64,000 nucleotides of DNA, taken from assembly GCF_002419965.1 (NCBI RefSeq), contig NZ_DIHC01000010.1, positions 1 through 64,000 of the forward strand, read 5' to 3'. This document shows positions 42,566 to 52,267 of the stretch, piece after piece. The stretch comes from Pseudomonas sp. UBA5706 (GTDB lineage Bacteria; Pseudomonadota; Gammaproteobacteria; Pseudomonadales; Pseudomonadaceae). The number at the start of each line of letters is the position of its first letter. Position 1 is the first letter of the stretch. Below the pieces are notes generated by a model. It was given only the letters and a program-made list of their open reading frames with translations. It was not told the DNA's origin and did not search any database. Position numbers and translations under genes: made by a program.

Positions 42566-44611
42566 TTAAAGACTGTTGATCAGCGTGCTGAAGATGGTTT
42601 GAGCCGCTTTGATGATCTGCGACGACGCGGTGTAGTACTGCTGATACTTGAGCAGGTCAGCCGCCTCTTCATCCAGCGACACGCCGGAAACGCTGTCGCG
42701 CGCAGATTTGGCCTGGGTCAGCACGGCAGTGGTCGCCGTGGCATCGTTCTTGGCCTGAGCCGCCTTGGAACCGACCGTGGTGATCATGTTGCTGTTGGCG
42801 CCACTGAGGCTCATGCCCGTGCCATTGCCCAACGAGTTGTCGACCGTCTGCTTGGTCTGCAGCGTTAGCGCCGTCTGCGAGTTGCGGTTATCCGCAGAGC
42901 CAGCGCCCGTGAGCGCGATGCTGTAAGTATCGCCACTGGTGGCCGAACCGGAGAGGGTCATGCCGATACTGAACGACTGCGCCGTGCCCGTAGAATCGGT
43001 GTACCCCACATTCAGGGAGATATCGTTGCTCTGTCCCTGAACCACGTTGCCGGTGATCGCGTTACCGTCCTTGTCCTTGACGGCCGCGCCATTGGCATCG
43101 ATCAGTGAATAGGACTGGGCGCCATTGGTGACGTCGCCCAGTACCAGACGCATTGGCGTCGCACCACTGATGGCGCTGCGCAGATCGGTAGTGGCCGTGG
43201 TGTCGTAGATATCGGCCAGGGTATTGAGGGTTGGCTGAGTGAACGTCGCCGAGCCTTTGTTACTCGCACCCGCGGTGCCCGTCAGCGCTGCTGCGGTGGC
43301 GATGGCTTTGGGGTCGGTCATCACCGTCTTGATGTTGGCGGCGCCGGTGGCCGTCGGGCTGATCTTGAAGCTGTCGCCCTCGGCGGAGCTGCCGGTGAAC
43401 TTGAGCGAGAACCCATCGATGACCGGGGCGCTGCTGTCACTGGTGTTGTACGAGCCCATGTCTTTGCCATCAGACAGACGCTTGACGCTGTACTGGCCGC
43501 TGGCGTCGGTGAACGTCACCTGATAGTTGTTAGTGGTCAATGCGCCGGTGTCGCTGATCGAAACAGCAAAGTTGCCGGATGTCTGGGCGTTTTTCGCGTT
43601 AGCCAGGCTGCGCTGACTGGTCAGACTTGTATCGTTGATGCTGTTGAACAAGTTGCTGCCGTAGTTGCCGTTGGCATCAACGCCCTGGTTCATCTGCTGG
43701 TTGACCTGATCGGCAGCAACCACCGCCAGGCGGCCCAGCTCGCTGGCCGCCGGTTGCAGCACGTCGCTGCGGTAGCGCACCAGACCACCCAGCGTACCGC
43801 CGGTGACGACACCGGTCACATCCACGCTGCTGTTCTGATAATTGAGCTTGAGCGAATAAACGCTCGGATCGGCGTCACTCGGCGTCGCAGACAGAGTATT
43901 GGCCGTGGTGCCTGTGACCAGCGGTTGGCCGGTGCCGATGTAGACGTCATAGCTGCTGTTGGATTCGACGACTTTGGCGCCCACCAGATCATTGAGTTGA
44001 CGCACCGCTTCGTTACGCGAATCGAGCAGCGAGTTCGGCTGGCTACCGGAGGCCTGGGCCTGAGTGATCTGCTTGTTCAGGTCAGCGATCGAAGACGCCA
44101 GCGAATTGACCTGCCCTGCGACCGCGGTCATCTGCGTATTGATCGTCGCGTTCTGGTCTTTCATCTGCGAAGAAATCGCGTTGAATTGCGCAGTCAGCGC
44201 CGAGGCGCTGGTCAGAAAATCGGTACGCGCGGCGGAGTCGGTCGGTTTGTCCGAAAGCGCCTGCAACTTGGTGAAGAAATTACTCAGCACGGTGCTGACG
44301 CCGGTCGAGCTGCTCGACAGCATCGAGTCCAGCTTGCTGGCCTGACCGAGGTAGGCCTGGGCGTCGGAGTCGAGCGACGTACTGGTCTGCAATTGGGTAT
44401 CGAGGTAGCCATTGTAGATGCGACGCACGTCAGACAGCGTGGTGCCGGTGCCGATGAAACCGACGCCGATATTCTGCTGCGCACTGGCAGTGGTCAGCAC
44501 CTGCTGGCGCGAGTAGCCCTGCGTGTTGACGTTGGCCGTGTTGTTGCCAGTGGTGTTCATCGCGGCGTTGCTGGCGGTCAACCCTGAAAGCCCGATTGAG
44601 ATCAGTGACAT
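42566..44611 (-). CDS. flgK: Hook-filament junction protein FlgK
   Basis: Hook-associated protein 1 (681 residues). N-terminal rod-type motif (LISIGLSGLTASNAAMNTTGNNTANVNTQGYSR in pieces), conserved D1 segments (FFTKLQALSDKPTDSAARTDF, LLDSRNEAVRQLNDLVGAKVV), a Ser/Thr-rich centre, and C-terminal SGVSLDEEAADLLKYQQYYTAS. No separate promoter lies in the 10 bases after flgJ, so it is transcribed with flgFGHIJ at least in part. Confidence 0.97.
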   Translation of the reverse strand: MSLISIGLSGLTASNAAMNTTGNNTANVNTQGYSRQQVLTTASAQQNIGVGFIGTGTTLSDVRRIYNGYLDTQLQTSTSLDSDAQAYLGQASKLDSMLSSSSTGVSTVLSNFFTKLQALSDKPTDSAARTDFLTSASALTAQFNAISSQMKDQNATINTQMTAVAGQVNSLASSIADLNKQITQAQASGSQPNSLLDSRNEAVRQLNDLVGAKVVESNSSYDVYIGTGQPLVTGTTANTLSATPSDADPSVYSLKLNYQNSSVDVTGVVTGGTLGGLVRYRSDVLQPAASELGRLAVVAADQVNQQMNQGVDANGNYGSNLFNSINDTSLTSQRSLANAKNAQTSGNFAVSISDTGALTTNNYQVTFTDASGQYSVKRLSDGKDMGSYNTSDSSAPVIDGFSLKFTGSSAEGDSFKISPTATGAANIKTVMTDPKAIATAAALTGTAGASNKGSATFTQPTLNTLADIYDTTATTDLRSAISGATPMRLVLGDVTNGAQSYSLIDANGAAVKDKDGNAITGNVVQGQSNDISLNVGYTDSTGTAQSFSIGMTLSGSATSGDTYSIALTGAGSADNRNSQTALTLQTKQTVDNSLGNGTGMSLSGANSNMITTVGSKAAQAKNDATATTAVLTQAKSARDSVSGVSLDEEAADLLKYQQYYTASSQIIKAAQTIFSTLINSL

Positions 44612-44621
44612 GGTTCAAACC

Positions 44622-45884
44622 TTATAAAGTCGTGGAAGAGCCCGATGCGGCTGCGTAGTTCTGGTAGCTCTTCATCTGTTTTGCTATGTGAGAAATCTTG
44701 CTGGCATAACCCGGGTCGGTGGCGTAACCGGCTTTCTGCAGCTCTTTCACAAACTGTTCCGGGTTATCGGCCGATTTCAGCGTAGCTTGATAGCGGCTGT
44801 TGTTCTGCAGGAAGCTCACCAGGTCGTGGAAGCTGCTGGCGTACGAATCATAGGAGCGGAAGTCCGCCGTTTCCTTGACCATCTGGCCGTCGCGGAACTC
44901 GCTGGTGATGGCGCGCGCTTCAGGTCCCTGCCAACCGCCCTGGGCCTTGATGCCGAACAGGTTGTGACTGCTGCTGCCGTCGGATTGACGCATGATCGAT
45001 TTACCCCAGCCGGTTTCCAGCGCGGCCTGGGCCACCAGCACCGTTGGGTCGACGCCGATACGGGCGGCAGCGTCCTTGGCCAAGGGCAGCATGGTCGCGA
45101 CAAACTCGTCGGCGTTGGCGAATGCCGCCTTGCCGGGCGCCAAGGGCGTCTGCACCCGGTTGCGCACATACGCGTCGGCCTGCGCGGTGTATTCCGGTCC
45201 AATGGTCCAGTCGCCATTGCTGCCTGCCTTTTTAGCGGCGGCCACGGCGTTGGAAACAGCAATACGGTTTTTCAGCGTGGTAGCGCTGGCGGCCGCATCC
45301 TGTGTGGCGGCTGTGTTGGGAACGATGCCGGCCATGATCCGGTCGCTCAATTTGCTTGGCAGCGAAAGACGACGCGAATTGAGCGCTGCGACGTCGTTGT
45401 GTGGCGTGCCGTCGGCAGCGGTCGCAGCGGCGGTCACCGAGCGCGTAGCCCACAGCGGTCGCTGGGCAACTCGCGTCGCCAGAGCAGGCGTCGCCTGGCT
45501 GGCGTCTGTCTTGGCGGCTGCCGTGGTATCAGCAGTGGCGGGCGCAACGGTGCCGGCCTTGATCTTGGACAGTTGGCGCATCAGCACGTCCTGCAGACCG
45601 ATACCTCCACCCTCGCGCGACATGCTCACCGACAGTTGCTGGTCGTACATGTCCTGATACTGCCGCGTTGCCGCGGTGTTCATCGGGTTATCCTTGGCCA
45701 GCACTTCGTTGGCCGAACGCATGGCCTTGAGCATTTGGCTGACGAACAGCGACTCGAACTCCTGCGCCACTTTCTTGAGATTCGCATCGCTGTCGCGGTC
45801 GCCATTCTTCATGGCGGTCAGACGATTGAGGTCGGTATACGCCCCCGAATCGCCCGAAGACACACCGCCGCTGGGAATACTCAT
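44622..45884 (-). CDS. flgJ: Flagellar rod assembly protein/muramidase FlgJ
   Basis: Dual-function periplasmic protein. The N-terminal rod-binding domain (KVAQEFESLFVSQMLKAMRSANE, ~33-110) scaffolds the rod; the C-terminal glucosaminidase domain (~260-410; VLVAQAALETGWGKSIMR with the catalytic Glu, NLFGIKAQGGWQGPEARAIT) opens peptidoglycan. The Ala/Thr-rich linker (~110-240) makes it longer (420 residues) than the enterobacterial protein. 11 bases separate it from flgI. Confidence 0.96.
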   Translation of the reverse strand: MSIPSGGVSSGDSGAYTDLNRLTAMKNGDRDSDANLKKVAQEFESLFVSQMLKAMRSANEVLAKDNPMNTAATRQYQDMYDQQLSVSMSREGGGIGLQDVLMRQLSKIKAGTVAPATADTTAAAKTDASQATPALATRVAQRPLWATRSVTAAATAADGTPHNDVAALNSRRLSLPSKLSDRIMAGIVPNTAATQDAAASATTLKNRIAVSNAVAAAKKAGSNGDWTIGPEYTAQADAYVRNRVQTPLAPGKAAFANADEFVATMLPLAKDAAARIGVDPTVLVAQAALETGWGKSIMRQSDGSSSHNLFGIKAQGGWQGPEARAITSEFRDGQMVKETADFRSYDSYASSFHDLVSFLQNNSRYQATLKSADNPEQFVKELQKAGYATDPGYASKISHIAKQMKSYQNYAAASGSSTTL

Positions 45885-45895
45885 GCTCGCTTACC

Positions 45896-47005
45896 TTAAA
45901 TCACGATCAGGTCGGCTTGCAGCGCGCCGGCCTGTTTCAGTGCTTCGAGAATCGCCATCAGGTCGCCTGGCGCCGCGCCCACCTGGTTGACCGCACGCAC
46001 GATCTCGTCAAGCGTGGTGCCAGGGCCGAACTTGAACATTGGGTGCATTTCCTGCGCTGCGTTGACCTTCGAGCGCGGCACCACGGCGGTCTGGCCGTTG
46101 GAGAACGCACCCGGCTGGCTGACCACAGGGTCCTCGGTGATGGTCACGGTAAGGCTGCCGTGGGTAACAGCCGCAGGCGAAACCTTAACGTTCTGGCCGA
46201 TCACAATGGTGCCGGTACGCGAGTTGATGATGACTTTGGCCGAGGTCTGGCCCGGATCGATTTCCAGGTTTTCCAGCACCGACAGGTAGTCGACGCGCTG
46301 ATTGGGGTCCAACGGCGCAGTCACGCGCACGGAGCCGCCATCCACCGCTTGGGCGACGCCTGGGCCGAGCATGTCGTTGATTTTGTCGACGATGCGCTTG
46401 GCTGTGGTGAAGTCATTGCGATTGAGGTTCAGGGTCAGCGAGTTGCCCTGATTAAAACCGCTCGGCACCGCGCGTTCGACCGACGCACCGCCAGGAATAC
46501 GCCCCGAGGACGGAACGTTGACGGTGATCTTCGAGCCATCACGGCCTTCGGCGTCAAAACCGCCGACCACCAGGTTGCCCTGAGCGACCGCGTAGACGTT
46601 GCCGTCGATACCCTTCATCGGCGTCATTAACAGGGCACCGCCGCGCAGGCTTTTCGAGTTACCGATGGACGACACCGTGATGTCGATCTGCTGACCCGGT
46701 TTGGCGAACGGCGGCAAATCGGCGTACACCGCCACCGCTGCGACGTTCTTCAACTGCACGGTGCCCGAACCTGCCGGCACCTTGATGCCGAACTGCGAGA
46801 GCATGTTATTGAAGGTCTGCAGGGTAAACGGCGTCTGCGTGGTCTGGTCACCCGTGCCGTTCAGACCCACCACCAGACCGTAACCGATCAACTGGTTGGT
46901 GCGCACGCCAGAGATACTGGCAATGTCCTTCAGGCGCTCGGCGTGAGCACCCAGGGCCGCGGTGAACAACAGTGCCGCTGCTATCAGCTGCTTGAACGTG
47001 ATCAT
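45896..47005 (-). CDS. flgI: Flagellar P-ring protein FlgI
   Basis: Periplasmic bushing around the rod in peptidoglycan. 369 residues with a signal peptide (MITFKQLIAAALLFTAALGA), then ERLKDIASISGVRTNQLIGYGLVVGLNGTGDQT-type conserved start and GSTTLDEIVRAVNQVGAAPGDLMAILEALK-type end (seen here as pieces GPGTTLDEIVRAVNQ and PGDLMAILEAL). I chose the ATG at 47005 because it opens the signal peptide; the open frame runs to 47200 inside flgH. Confidence 0.97.
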   Translation of the reverse strand: MITFKQLIAAALLFTAALGAHAERLKDIASISGVRTNQLIGYGLVVGLNGTGDQTTQTPFTLQTFNNMLSQFGIKVPAGSGTVQLKNVAAVAVYADLPPFAKPGQQIDITVSSIGNSKSLRGGALLMTPMKGIDGNVYAVAQGNLVVGGFDAEGRDGSKITVNVPSSGRIPGGASVERAVPSGFNQGNSLTLNLNRNDFTTAKRIVDKINDMLGPGVAQAVDGGSVRVTAPLDPNQRVDYLSVLENLEIDPGQTSAKVIINSRTGTIVIGQNVKVSPAAVTHGSLTVTITEDPVVSQPGAFSNGQTAVVPRSKVNAAQEMHPMFKFGPGTTLDEIVRAVNQVGAAPGDLMAILEALKQAGALQADLIVI

Positions 47006-47018
47006 GGCTATCCCGGTA

Positions 47019-47732
47019 TCAGAAAGGGAACAACGGGCTGAGGAAGAATCGGTCGAACCAGCCTGGCTGACTGGAATCGGCAAATGCCCCTGTACCGGAA
47101 TAAGTGATCCGTGCATCGGCCACGCGAGTGGACGACACGGTGTTGTCCGTGGCGATGTCATCGGCCCGGATGAGGCCGGCAATCCGCACCAGCTCATCAC
47201 CGGTGTTCAGCGTCATCCACTTTTCGCCGCGCACCGAGAGGATGCCGTTGGGCAGCACGTCGGCCACGGTGACCGTGATCGAACCGGTCAGGCTGTTGCT
47301 CTGCGCCGCCTTGCCGTCGCCCTTGGTCGCGCGGTCGCCGCTGTAGCCGGCGTCCAGGCTCAGGTTGCCGCCGCCCACCGGGTTGCTGGTACTGACACCG
47401 GCACCGAACAGCGACGTCAGGCCCAGGCTGGTTTTGCTGGTCTTGCTGATGCCGGAACTGGCGGCCTTGCTGGCAGCCATTTTCTCGGAGAGGGTGATGG
47501 TGATGATGTCACCGACCCGGTACGCCTTGCGGTCGCCGTAGAGATTCTGCTCGAAACCGGCCTGATAGATCGAGCCGTTGTTCGCCGCCGACGGCAGCGG
47601 CGTTCGAGGCAACACCGGCGCGTAGTAAGGGTCATTGGGTTTGGCCGAGGGCGCAACGCAACCGGTCAACAGCGCGATACCGCACAGCGGTGCTGCCAAC
47701 AGGGAAAGCCGCAATACAGAAAGCCGTTTCAT
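47019..47732 (-). CDS. flgH: Flagellar L-ring lipoprotein FlgH
   Basis: Outer-membrane ring lipoprotein. 237 residues; lipoprotein signal peptide ends with lipobox LLTGC (Cys25). Conserved segments include YRVGDIITITLSEKMAASKAA, VLPNGILSVRGEKWMTLNTG and ELVRIAGLIRADDI. The ATG at 47732 is used; the open frame extends to 47843 through the intergenic space toward flgG. Confidence 0.97.
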   Translation of the reverse strand: MKRLSVLRLSLLAAPLCGIALLTGCVAPSAKPNDPYYAPVLPRTPLPSAANNGSIYQAGFEQNLYGDRKAYRVGDIITITLSEKMAASKAASSGISKTSKTSLGLTSLFGAGVSTSNPVGGGNLSLDAGYSGDRATKGDGKAAQSNSLTGSITVTVADVLPNGILSVRGEKWMTLNTGDELVRIAGLIRADDIATDNTVSSTRVADARITYSGTGAFADSSQPGWFDRFFLSPLFPF

Positions 47733-47839
47733 GACACTTAAAACCTCGCGGTGTAGCAGGCGTTTCAGGCGCCCCATCGGATTGATCAGGTGTTTATTGC
47801 AGGACATCAGGCGTTTCAGGTTCCGTTTACCGCCGCGCG

Positions 47840-48628
47840 TCAAAGATTCTGAGTGACGTACTGCAGCATCGAGTCGGCGGTGGAAATGACTTTGGAGTTC
47901 ATCTCGTAGGCGCGCTGGGTGGTGATCATGTTCACCAGCTCCTCCACGGTGCTGACGTTGGAGTTTTCCAGGGTGTTCTGTTTGATCACACCCAGCCCCG
48001 TCAGCCCTGGCGTACCGACTTGTGGAGCGCCGCTGGAAGCGGTTTCCAGGTACAGGTTGCCGCCTTCCGATTGCAGCCCGGCCGGGTTGATGAAGTCGGC
48101 GGTCTGAATATTGCCGATGACCTGCGGCGTGGCGGTGTTGGTGGACGTGGTGATCGACACCGTGCCGTCTTCGCCTACCGTGAATGTCTGCGAGTCTTGC
48201 GGGACGACGATCGCAGGTTCCAGCGCGTAGCCGTTGGCGGTGACGATTTGACCATTGCTGTCCAGATGGAATGTACCGTCGCGGGTGTAGGCCACAGTGC
48301 CGTCAGGCTGACGAATCTGGAAGAAACCCCGACCGTTGACCGCCATGTCCAGCGGCTGGTTGGTGGTTTGCAGGCTGCCGGCCGTAAAGTTCTTCTGCGT
48401 GCCGACGATGCGCACGCCGGTACCCAGTTGCAGACCTGAAGGCAGCTCGCTGTCCTGAGTGGACTGGGCGCCTGGCTGACGCTTGATCTGGTACAAAAGG
48501 TCCTGAAATTCGGCGCGATCACTTTTGAAACCGGTGGTCGACACGTTGGCCAAGTTGTTCGAAATGGTCGTCAGGTTGGTGTCCTGAGCGGCAAGGCCGG
48601 TTTTAGCTACGTAGAGTGCCGGAAGCAT
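47840..48628 (-). CDS. flgG: Distal rod protein FlgG
   Basis: 262-residue rod protein forming the drive shaft. N-terminal rod signature (NLTTISNNLANVSTTGFKSD), FlgE/F/G-like core (QPLDMAVNGRGFFQIRQPDG, YTRDGTFHLDSNGQIVT) and the C-terminal coiled segment (STVEELVNMITTQRAYEMNS). About 107 bases separate it from flgH. Confidence 0.97.
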   Translation of the reverse strand: MLPALYVAKTGLAAQDTNLTTISNNLANVSTTGFKSDRAEFQDLLYQIKRQPGAQSTQDSELPSGLQLGTGVRIVGTQKNFTAGSLQTTNQPLDMAVNGRGFFQIRQPDGTVAYTRDGTFHLDSNGQIVTANGYALEPAIVVPQDSQTFTVGEDGTVSITTSTNTATPQVIGNIQTADFINPAGLQSEGGNLYLETASSGAPQVGTPGLTGLGVIKQNTLENSNVSTVEELVNMITTQRAYEMNSKVISTADSMLQYVTQNL

Positions 48629-48674
48629 TCTTAATCTCCTCGAGCGCCTGATTGTCGGCGCAAGCTGTCAGTCA

Positions 48675-49415
48675 TTAGCCCATTTGCAAGACGCGAGCCA
48701 TCGACTCGTCATCCTGCTCGGCGGTCTTCATCATTTTGATGTGCAGTTCGAATTGCCGGGACAAGGCCAGCACCGACGTCATTTCGTCGACGGCGTTGAC
48801 GTTGCTCGACTGCAGAAATCCCGATTCCACCTGCACGTCGGCATCGGCCTGCGCCGGTTTGCCGTCTTTGGTGTGCATCAGACCGTCGGGGCCTTTTTCC
48901 ATGTTCTTCAAGTCCGGCTTGACCAACTTGATACGGTCGATCTGGGCCATCACTTTCGGGCTCTCACCGAGCGAACGCAGGCTGATGGTGCCGTCGGCGC
49001 CGATTTCAATCTGCTGCTGAGGCGGCACGGCGATCGGCCCGCTGTTGCCCATGACCGGCAAACCATTGCCATCGCGCAGCACGCCCAACGCGTCAATATT
49101 CATGCTGGAGGTGCGGGTGTAGGCTTCACCGCCGTCCGGCGTCTGCACGGCCATCCAGCCATTGCCTTTGACGGCAACGTCCAGATCGCGACCGGTATCG
49201 ATCATCGAACCCTGGCTGAAGTCGGTGCCGGGACGCTCGCTCATGGCATAAGCGCGCGACGGATTGACCTCACCAAACACCGGCATCGAGCGGGCCTGTT
49301 CGAGGTCGCGCTGAAATCCGTTGGTCGAGACGTTCGCCAGGTTGTTGGCATGGGCCTTTTGCGCGATGGCATTTTCCGACGCCCCGCTCATGGCCACGTA
49401 AAGCAACTTGTCCAC
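48675..49415 (-). CDS. flgF: Proximal rod protein FlgF
   Basis: 246-residue rod protein (ANNLANVSTNGFQRDLEQ, DLDVAVKGNGWMAVQTPDGG, VNAVDEMTSVLALSRQFELH). It starts with GTG, with a strong AGGAGG about 6 bases upstream, and heads flgFGHIJK(L) behind its own sigma-54 box. Confidence 0.96.
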   Translation of the reverse strand: MDKLLYVAMSGASENAIAQKAHANNLANVSTNGFQRDLEQARSMPVFGEVNPSRAYAMSERPGTDFSQGSMIDTGRDLDVAVKGNGWMAVQTPDGGEAYTRTSSMNIDALGVLRDGNGLPVMGNSGPIAVPPQQQIEIGADGTISLRSLGESPKVMAQIDRIKLVKPDLKNMEKGPDGLMHTKDGKPAQADADVQVESGFLQSSNVNAVDEMTSVLALSRQFELHIKMMKTAEQDDESMARVLQMG

Positions 49416-49469
49416 AGTCTTCCTCCTCTGCCAGACGCTTGCCGCCTGTAGCTGTACTGCAGAGGTAAT

Positions 49470-49485
49470 AGCAATAATCGAACCA
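49470..49485 (-). promoter_or_regulatory. Sigma-54 promoter for flgFGHIJK
   Basis: Minus-strand TGGTTCGATTATTGCT has GG-N10-GC with two mismatches to the 11 defined bases of consensus, 55 bases before the flgF start. The flgBCDE unit is closed by a terminator upstream, so a separate promoter is expected here. Confidence 0.82.
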
Positions 49486-49687
49486 GTTTTTCAGGCGTGA
49501 TACAAAGCGCTGATTTGCCAATGGTTATTGGGCGCCAGCCCGGTGTAAGACCGGCGCGGGGCCTCGCCGCGACGGTGGACCGCCACATTCAGCAGAAAAC
49601 GGCGCCATCTGCGCCAAAAAAATTTCCTTGCCGGAGCGATAATTGCAGCGGCTTAGCTCGCTAGTCTTTTACCAACGGGAATTCGTC

Positions 49688-49867
49688 ATGCGTTTGCGCC
49701 TCACCCTCCTCCTCGCCCTCGGCGCCTGTTCGACACTGACGCTTGCCGAGACTGCGCCTTATTACCTGTGGCAGGGCAAGCACAAGACGGTCTGCGCCCA
49801 GACCAGCCCAGGAAAGGGTTGGACCAAGGTCAGTGGCAGGTTTGTGAAGTCGGATTGTTCAATATGA
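49688..49867 (+). CDS. Small putative secreted protein, opposite strand to flg genes
   Basis: 59 residues: a clear signal peptide (MRLRLTLLLALGACSTLTLA, cleavage likely after TLA), then a short basic mature part (WQGKHKTVCAQTSPGKGWTK) with two cysteines that could form a disulphide. GGGA precedes the ATG. The cysteine in ACST could alternatively suggest a lipoprotein, but the lipobox is poor. Family not recognised. It interrupts the flg cluster between flgE and flgF on the other strand. Confidence 0.6.
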   Translation: MRLRLTLLLALGACSTLTLAETAPYYLWQGKHKTVCAQTSPGKGWTKVSGRFVKSDCSI

Positions 49868-50112
49868 TCTGCAGATAACGCTGGGCGGAGCGCCGATCTG
49901 GTAACGCAGAGCGTTCGAGGATGCACACCCACGCGACGCGAGGCAGCGATTATTGTTTTCACCCTGGGACTCAGGTCGACGGATTGGCGCCTGGATCAAC
50001 CTCACTTGCGCAGATGACGTGTTGATGCAGTTCTGCGTATGGGCATGAAAAGCCACAGCGGCCGCAGTTGACAGCGCCAGTTCCGGGCCGAGCCCCAACG
50101 GTCAGGAAAACA

Positions 50113-50138
50113 CAAAAAAGCCCCTCGCGGGAGGGGCT
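50113..50138 (-). terminator. Intrinsic terminator of flgBCDE
   Basis: Minus strand: AGCCCCTC-CCGC-GAGGGGCT then TTTTTTGTG, 22 bases after the flgE stop. An 8-bp perfect stem with a U-tract. Bases 49868-50112 upstream on the plus strand show no further gene. Confidence 0.92.
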
Positions 50139-50160
50139 TGGTGAAAGCGTTCCAGCGCTA

Positions 50161-51495
50161 TCAGGTCATCTGAATGGTGGTCTGCATGATGGTGCTTTCA
50201 GTCGAGATCGTCTTGGCGTTCGCCTGATAGTTGCTCTGCGCCTTGATCAGGTTGACCAGTTCGCTGGTCAGATCGACGTTGGATTCTTCGAGCGCCTGCC
50301 CGGTCAACGATCCCAGCGTACCCGACTCAGGCGCGCCGGTAACCGGCGTTCCCGATGCGTAGGTCTCACGCCAGTTGGTACCACCTGCCGGCGCCAGCCC
50401 CTGGACGTTGGCAAAGTTGGTCAGCGATACCTGGCCAATCACTTTGGATTGACCGTTGGTGTATGAGGCGAAGATGTTGCCCGTCGCATCGACGTTCATG
50501 GCACTGATCTGCCCGGTGGCGTAACCGTCTTGAGGGTTGGAAATCGCGCCAGCTGCCGAGTTGGTTTGGGTGGTCGCCAACATGTTGAGCTTCATGCCGG
50601 TAGCATTACCGGACGCTCCATTACTGGCCCACGTCGTGGTACTGCCAACGGTGGTCGCGGCAGCAGGCACCCAATTGTTAACAGTAAAGATGCCGTCGGT
50701 ACCGATTGAAATATTAGGCGAATCAGTAACGTCGGGCGCACCGGTACCGGTGGTAATCAAATTGCCTGACGAGTCGAACGTCAATTTGGTGGCATCAGCT
50801 GTCGTCGAGCTTGGGGTCGAAATGCTTCGCCCGTCGATCAAGCTGTACATGGTCCAGGTATTGGTGTCGGTCTTGGCGAAATATTGGCTCAGAGAGTGCT
50901 CATTGCCCTGGCTATCGTAGATAGGCGTACTCCAAGTCGTGTTGTAACTGGTGGAATCACTCGGATCGAACGTCGTCACGGTTGGCACGGTCGCGGAAGA
51001 GTTGAGGTTCGACGCCATGGTGATCGTGCTGGTGCTCTTGGGCGACAGGTTGGAGGAGTCGATCCGTAAGCTGCTAAGTACGCCAGTGGCCAAATTGCCG
51101 CTGGAATCCAGGCTGTACCCTTGCAGGTTGTTGCCCGACTCATCGATAACATACCCGTTCGAGTCGGTATGGAACGCACCGGCGCGGGTATACAGCTTGT
51201 CGCCGTTGTTACTGACCATGAAGAAGCCATTGCCGTTGATGGCCAAATCCAGGCTACGCCCGGTGCCGGTGTTCAACGAACCCTGGGTGAACTGCTGCGA
51301 AACTGCCGCGGTGGTTACACCACTGCCGGTAGACGTGGCACCGGACGTGCCGCGAATCGATTGCGCGTACTGGTCGGCAAACTCTGCACGAGAAGATTTG
51401 AAGCCAGTGGTCGCCACGTTGGCAATGTTGTTGCCGGTAACGTCCAGACTTTTGTTTGCTGCATAAAGCCCGCTAAGGCCAACGTTGAAAGACAT
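50161..51495 (-). CDS. flgE: Flagellar hook protein FlgE
   Basis: 444-residue hook subunit: N-terminal rod/hook motif (DVTGNNIANVATTGFKSSRA), SLDLAINGNGFFMVSNNGD core, Ser/Thr-rich centre, and C-terminal DLTSELVNLIKAQSNYQANA. Last in flgBCDE, 28 bases after flgD. Confidence 0.97.
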   Translation of the reverse strand: MSFNVGLSGLYAANKSLDVTGNNIANVATTGFKSSRAEFADQYAQSIRGTSGATSTGSGVTTAAVSQQFTQGSLNTGTGRSLDLAINGNGFFMVSNNGDKLYTRAGAFHTDSNGYVIDESGNNLQGYSLDSSGNLATGVLSSLRIDSSNLSPKSTSTITMASNLNSSATVPTVTTFDPSDSTSYNTTWSTPIYDSQGNEHSLSQYFAKTDTNTWTMYSLIDGRSISTPSSTTADATKLTFDSSGNLITTGTGAPDVTDSPNISIGTDGIFTVNNWVPAAATTVGSTTTWASNGASGNATGMKLNMLATTQTNSAAGAISNPQDGYATGQISAMNVDATGNIFASYTNGQSKVIGQVSLTNFANVQGLAPAGGTNWRETYASGTPVTGAPESGTLGSLTGQALEESNVDLTSELVNLIKAQSNYQANAKTISTESTIMQTTIQMT

Positions 51496-51523
51496 GGTTC
51501 ACTCCTGCGCCGTCTAGCCGGCT

Positions 51524-52252
51524 TCAAATTCCGATTTTCTGTACTTTGGACAATGCAATACTGTTGCCGCTGGCCAGATTGAGCGTCATGTCCGCCCCGC
51601 TGGTCCCCATGGTGACGCTGCTGACAGTGGCCGGCAGGTAGGTGGTCAGCGCCGTGCTGGTGCCATCGAGACTGCCGTTGGCGACGAAACTGTAGTTACC
51701 CGACGCCAGCGTTTCGCCGCTTTCATCCTTACCGTCCCAGGTGAAGCTGGCGGTGCCGGCCGCCTGGGTGCCCAGATCAAGGGTGCGCACGACAGAGCCT
51801 GCCGAGTCGTAGACCTTGACCGTGGTCGCGGAGCTGGAGGACGGCAGGACCACCGAGCCGGTCAGCCCGGTCGAGGTGTCCACCGAAGTGGCGCCTGCGT
51901 CGACAACCACTGAACGCCCAACCAGCGAGGACGCCTGCAGTGCCTGGGACGACTGATACTGCGTGCTGATCGAGTCGACCGTGCTGCTCAGGTTCTGCAT
52001 GGTTTCCAGGCTGCTGAACTGCGCCAACTGCGCCACGAACTCGCTGTTATCCTGCGGATCAAGCGGGTTCTGGTTCTGCATCTGGGTGACCAGCAGCTTG
52101 AGGAACGAATCCTTGCCCAGCGAGCTGGTGCCGGTGCTGCTGGCTGTGCTTGCAGAGCTGGAGGTACTGCTCGTGCTCGACGTGGTGCCGGTCGATTGCA
52201 GCGACTTGAGCAATGCCGCCGAGGCATCGTTGCTGGTGTTAGTAACCGTCAT
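51524..52252 (-). CDS. flgD: Hook assembly cap protein FlgD
   Basis: Scaffold for hook polymerisation (242 residues). N-terminal low-complexity Ser/Thr tract (~20-44), the conserved export-gate region KDSFLKLLVTQMQNQNPLDP and EFVAQLAQFSSLETMQNLSS, then a FlgD Ig-like/Tudor domain (FTWDGKDESGETLASGNYSF). Confidence 0.96.
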   Translation of the reverse strand: MTVTNTSNDASAALLKSLQSTGTTSSTSSTSSSASTASSTGTSSLGKDSFLKLLVTQMQNQNPLDPQDNSEFVAQLAQFSSLETMQNLSSTVDSISTQYQSSQALQASSLVGRSVVVDAGATSVDTSTGLTGSVVLPSSSSATTVKVYDSAGSVVRTLDLGTQAAGTASFTWDGKDESGETLASGNYSFVANGSLDGTSTALTTYLPATVSSVTMGTSGADMTLNLASGNSIALSKVQKIGI

Positions 52253-52267
52253 GACTTTCGCCCCTTA

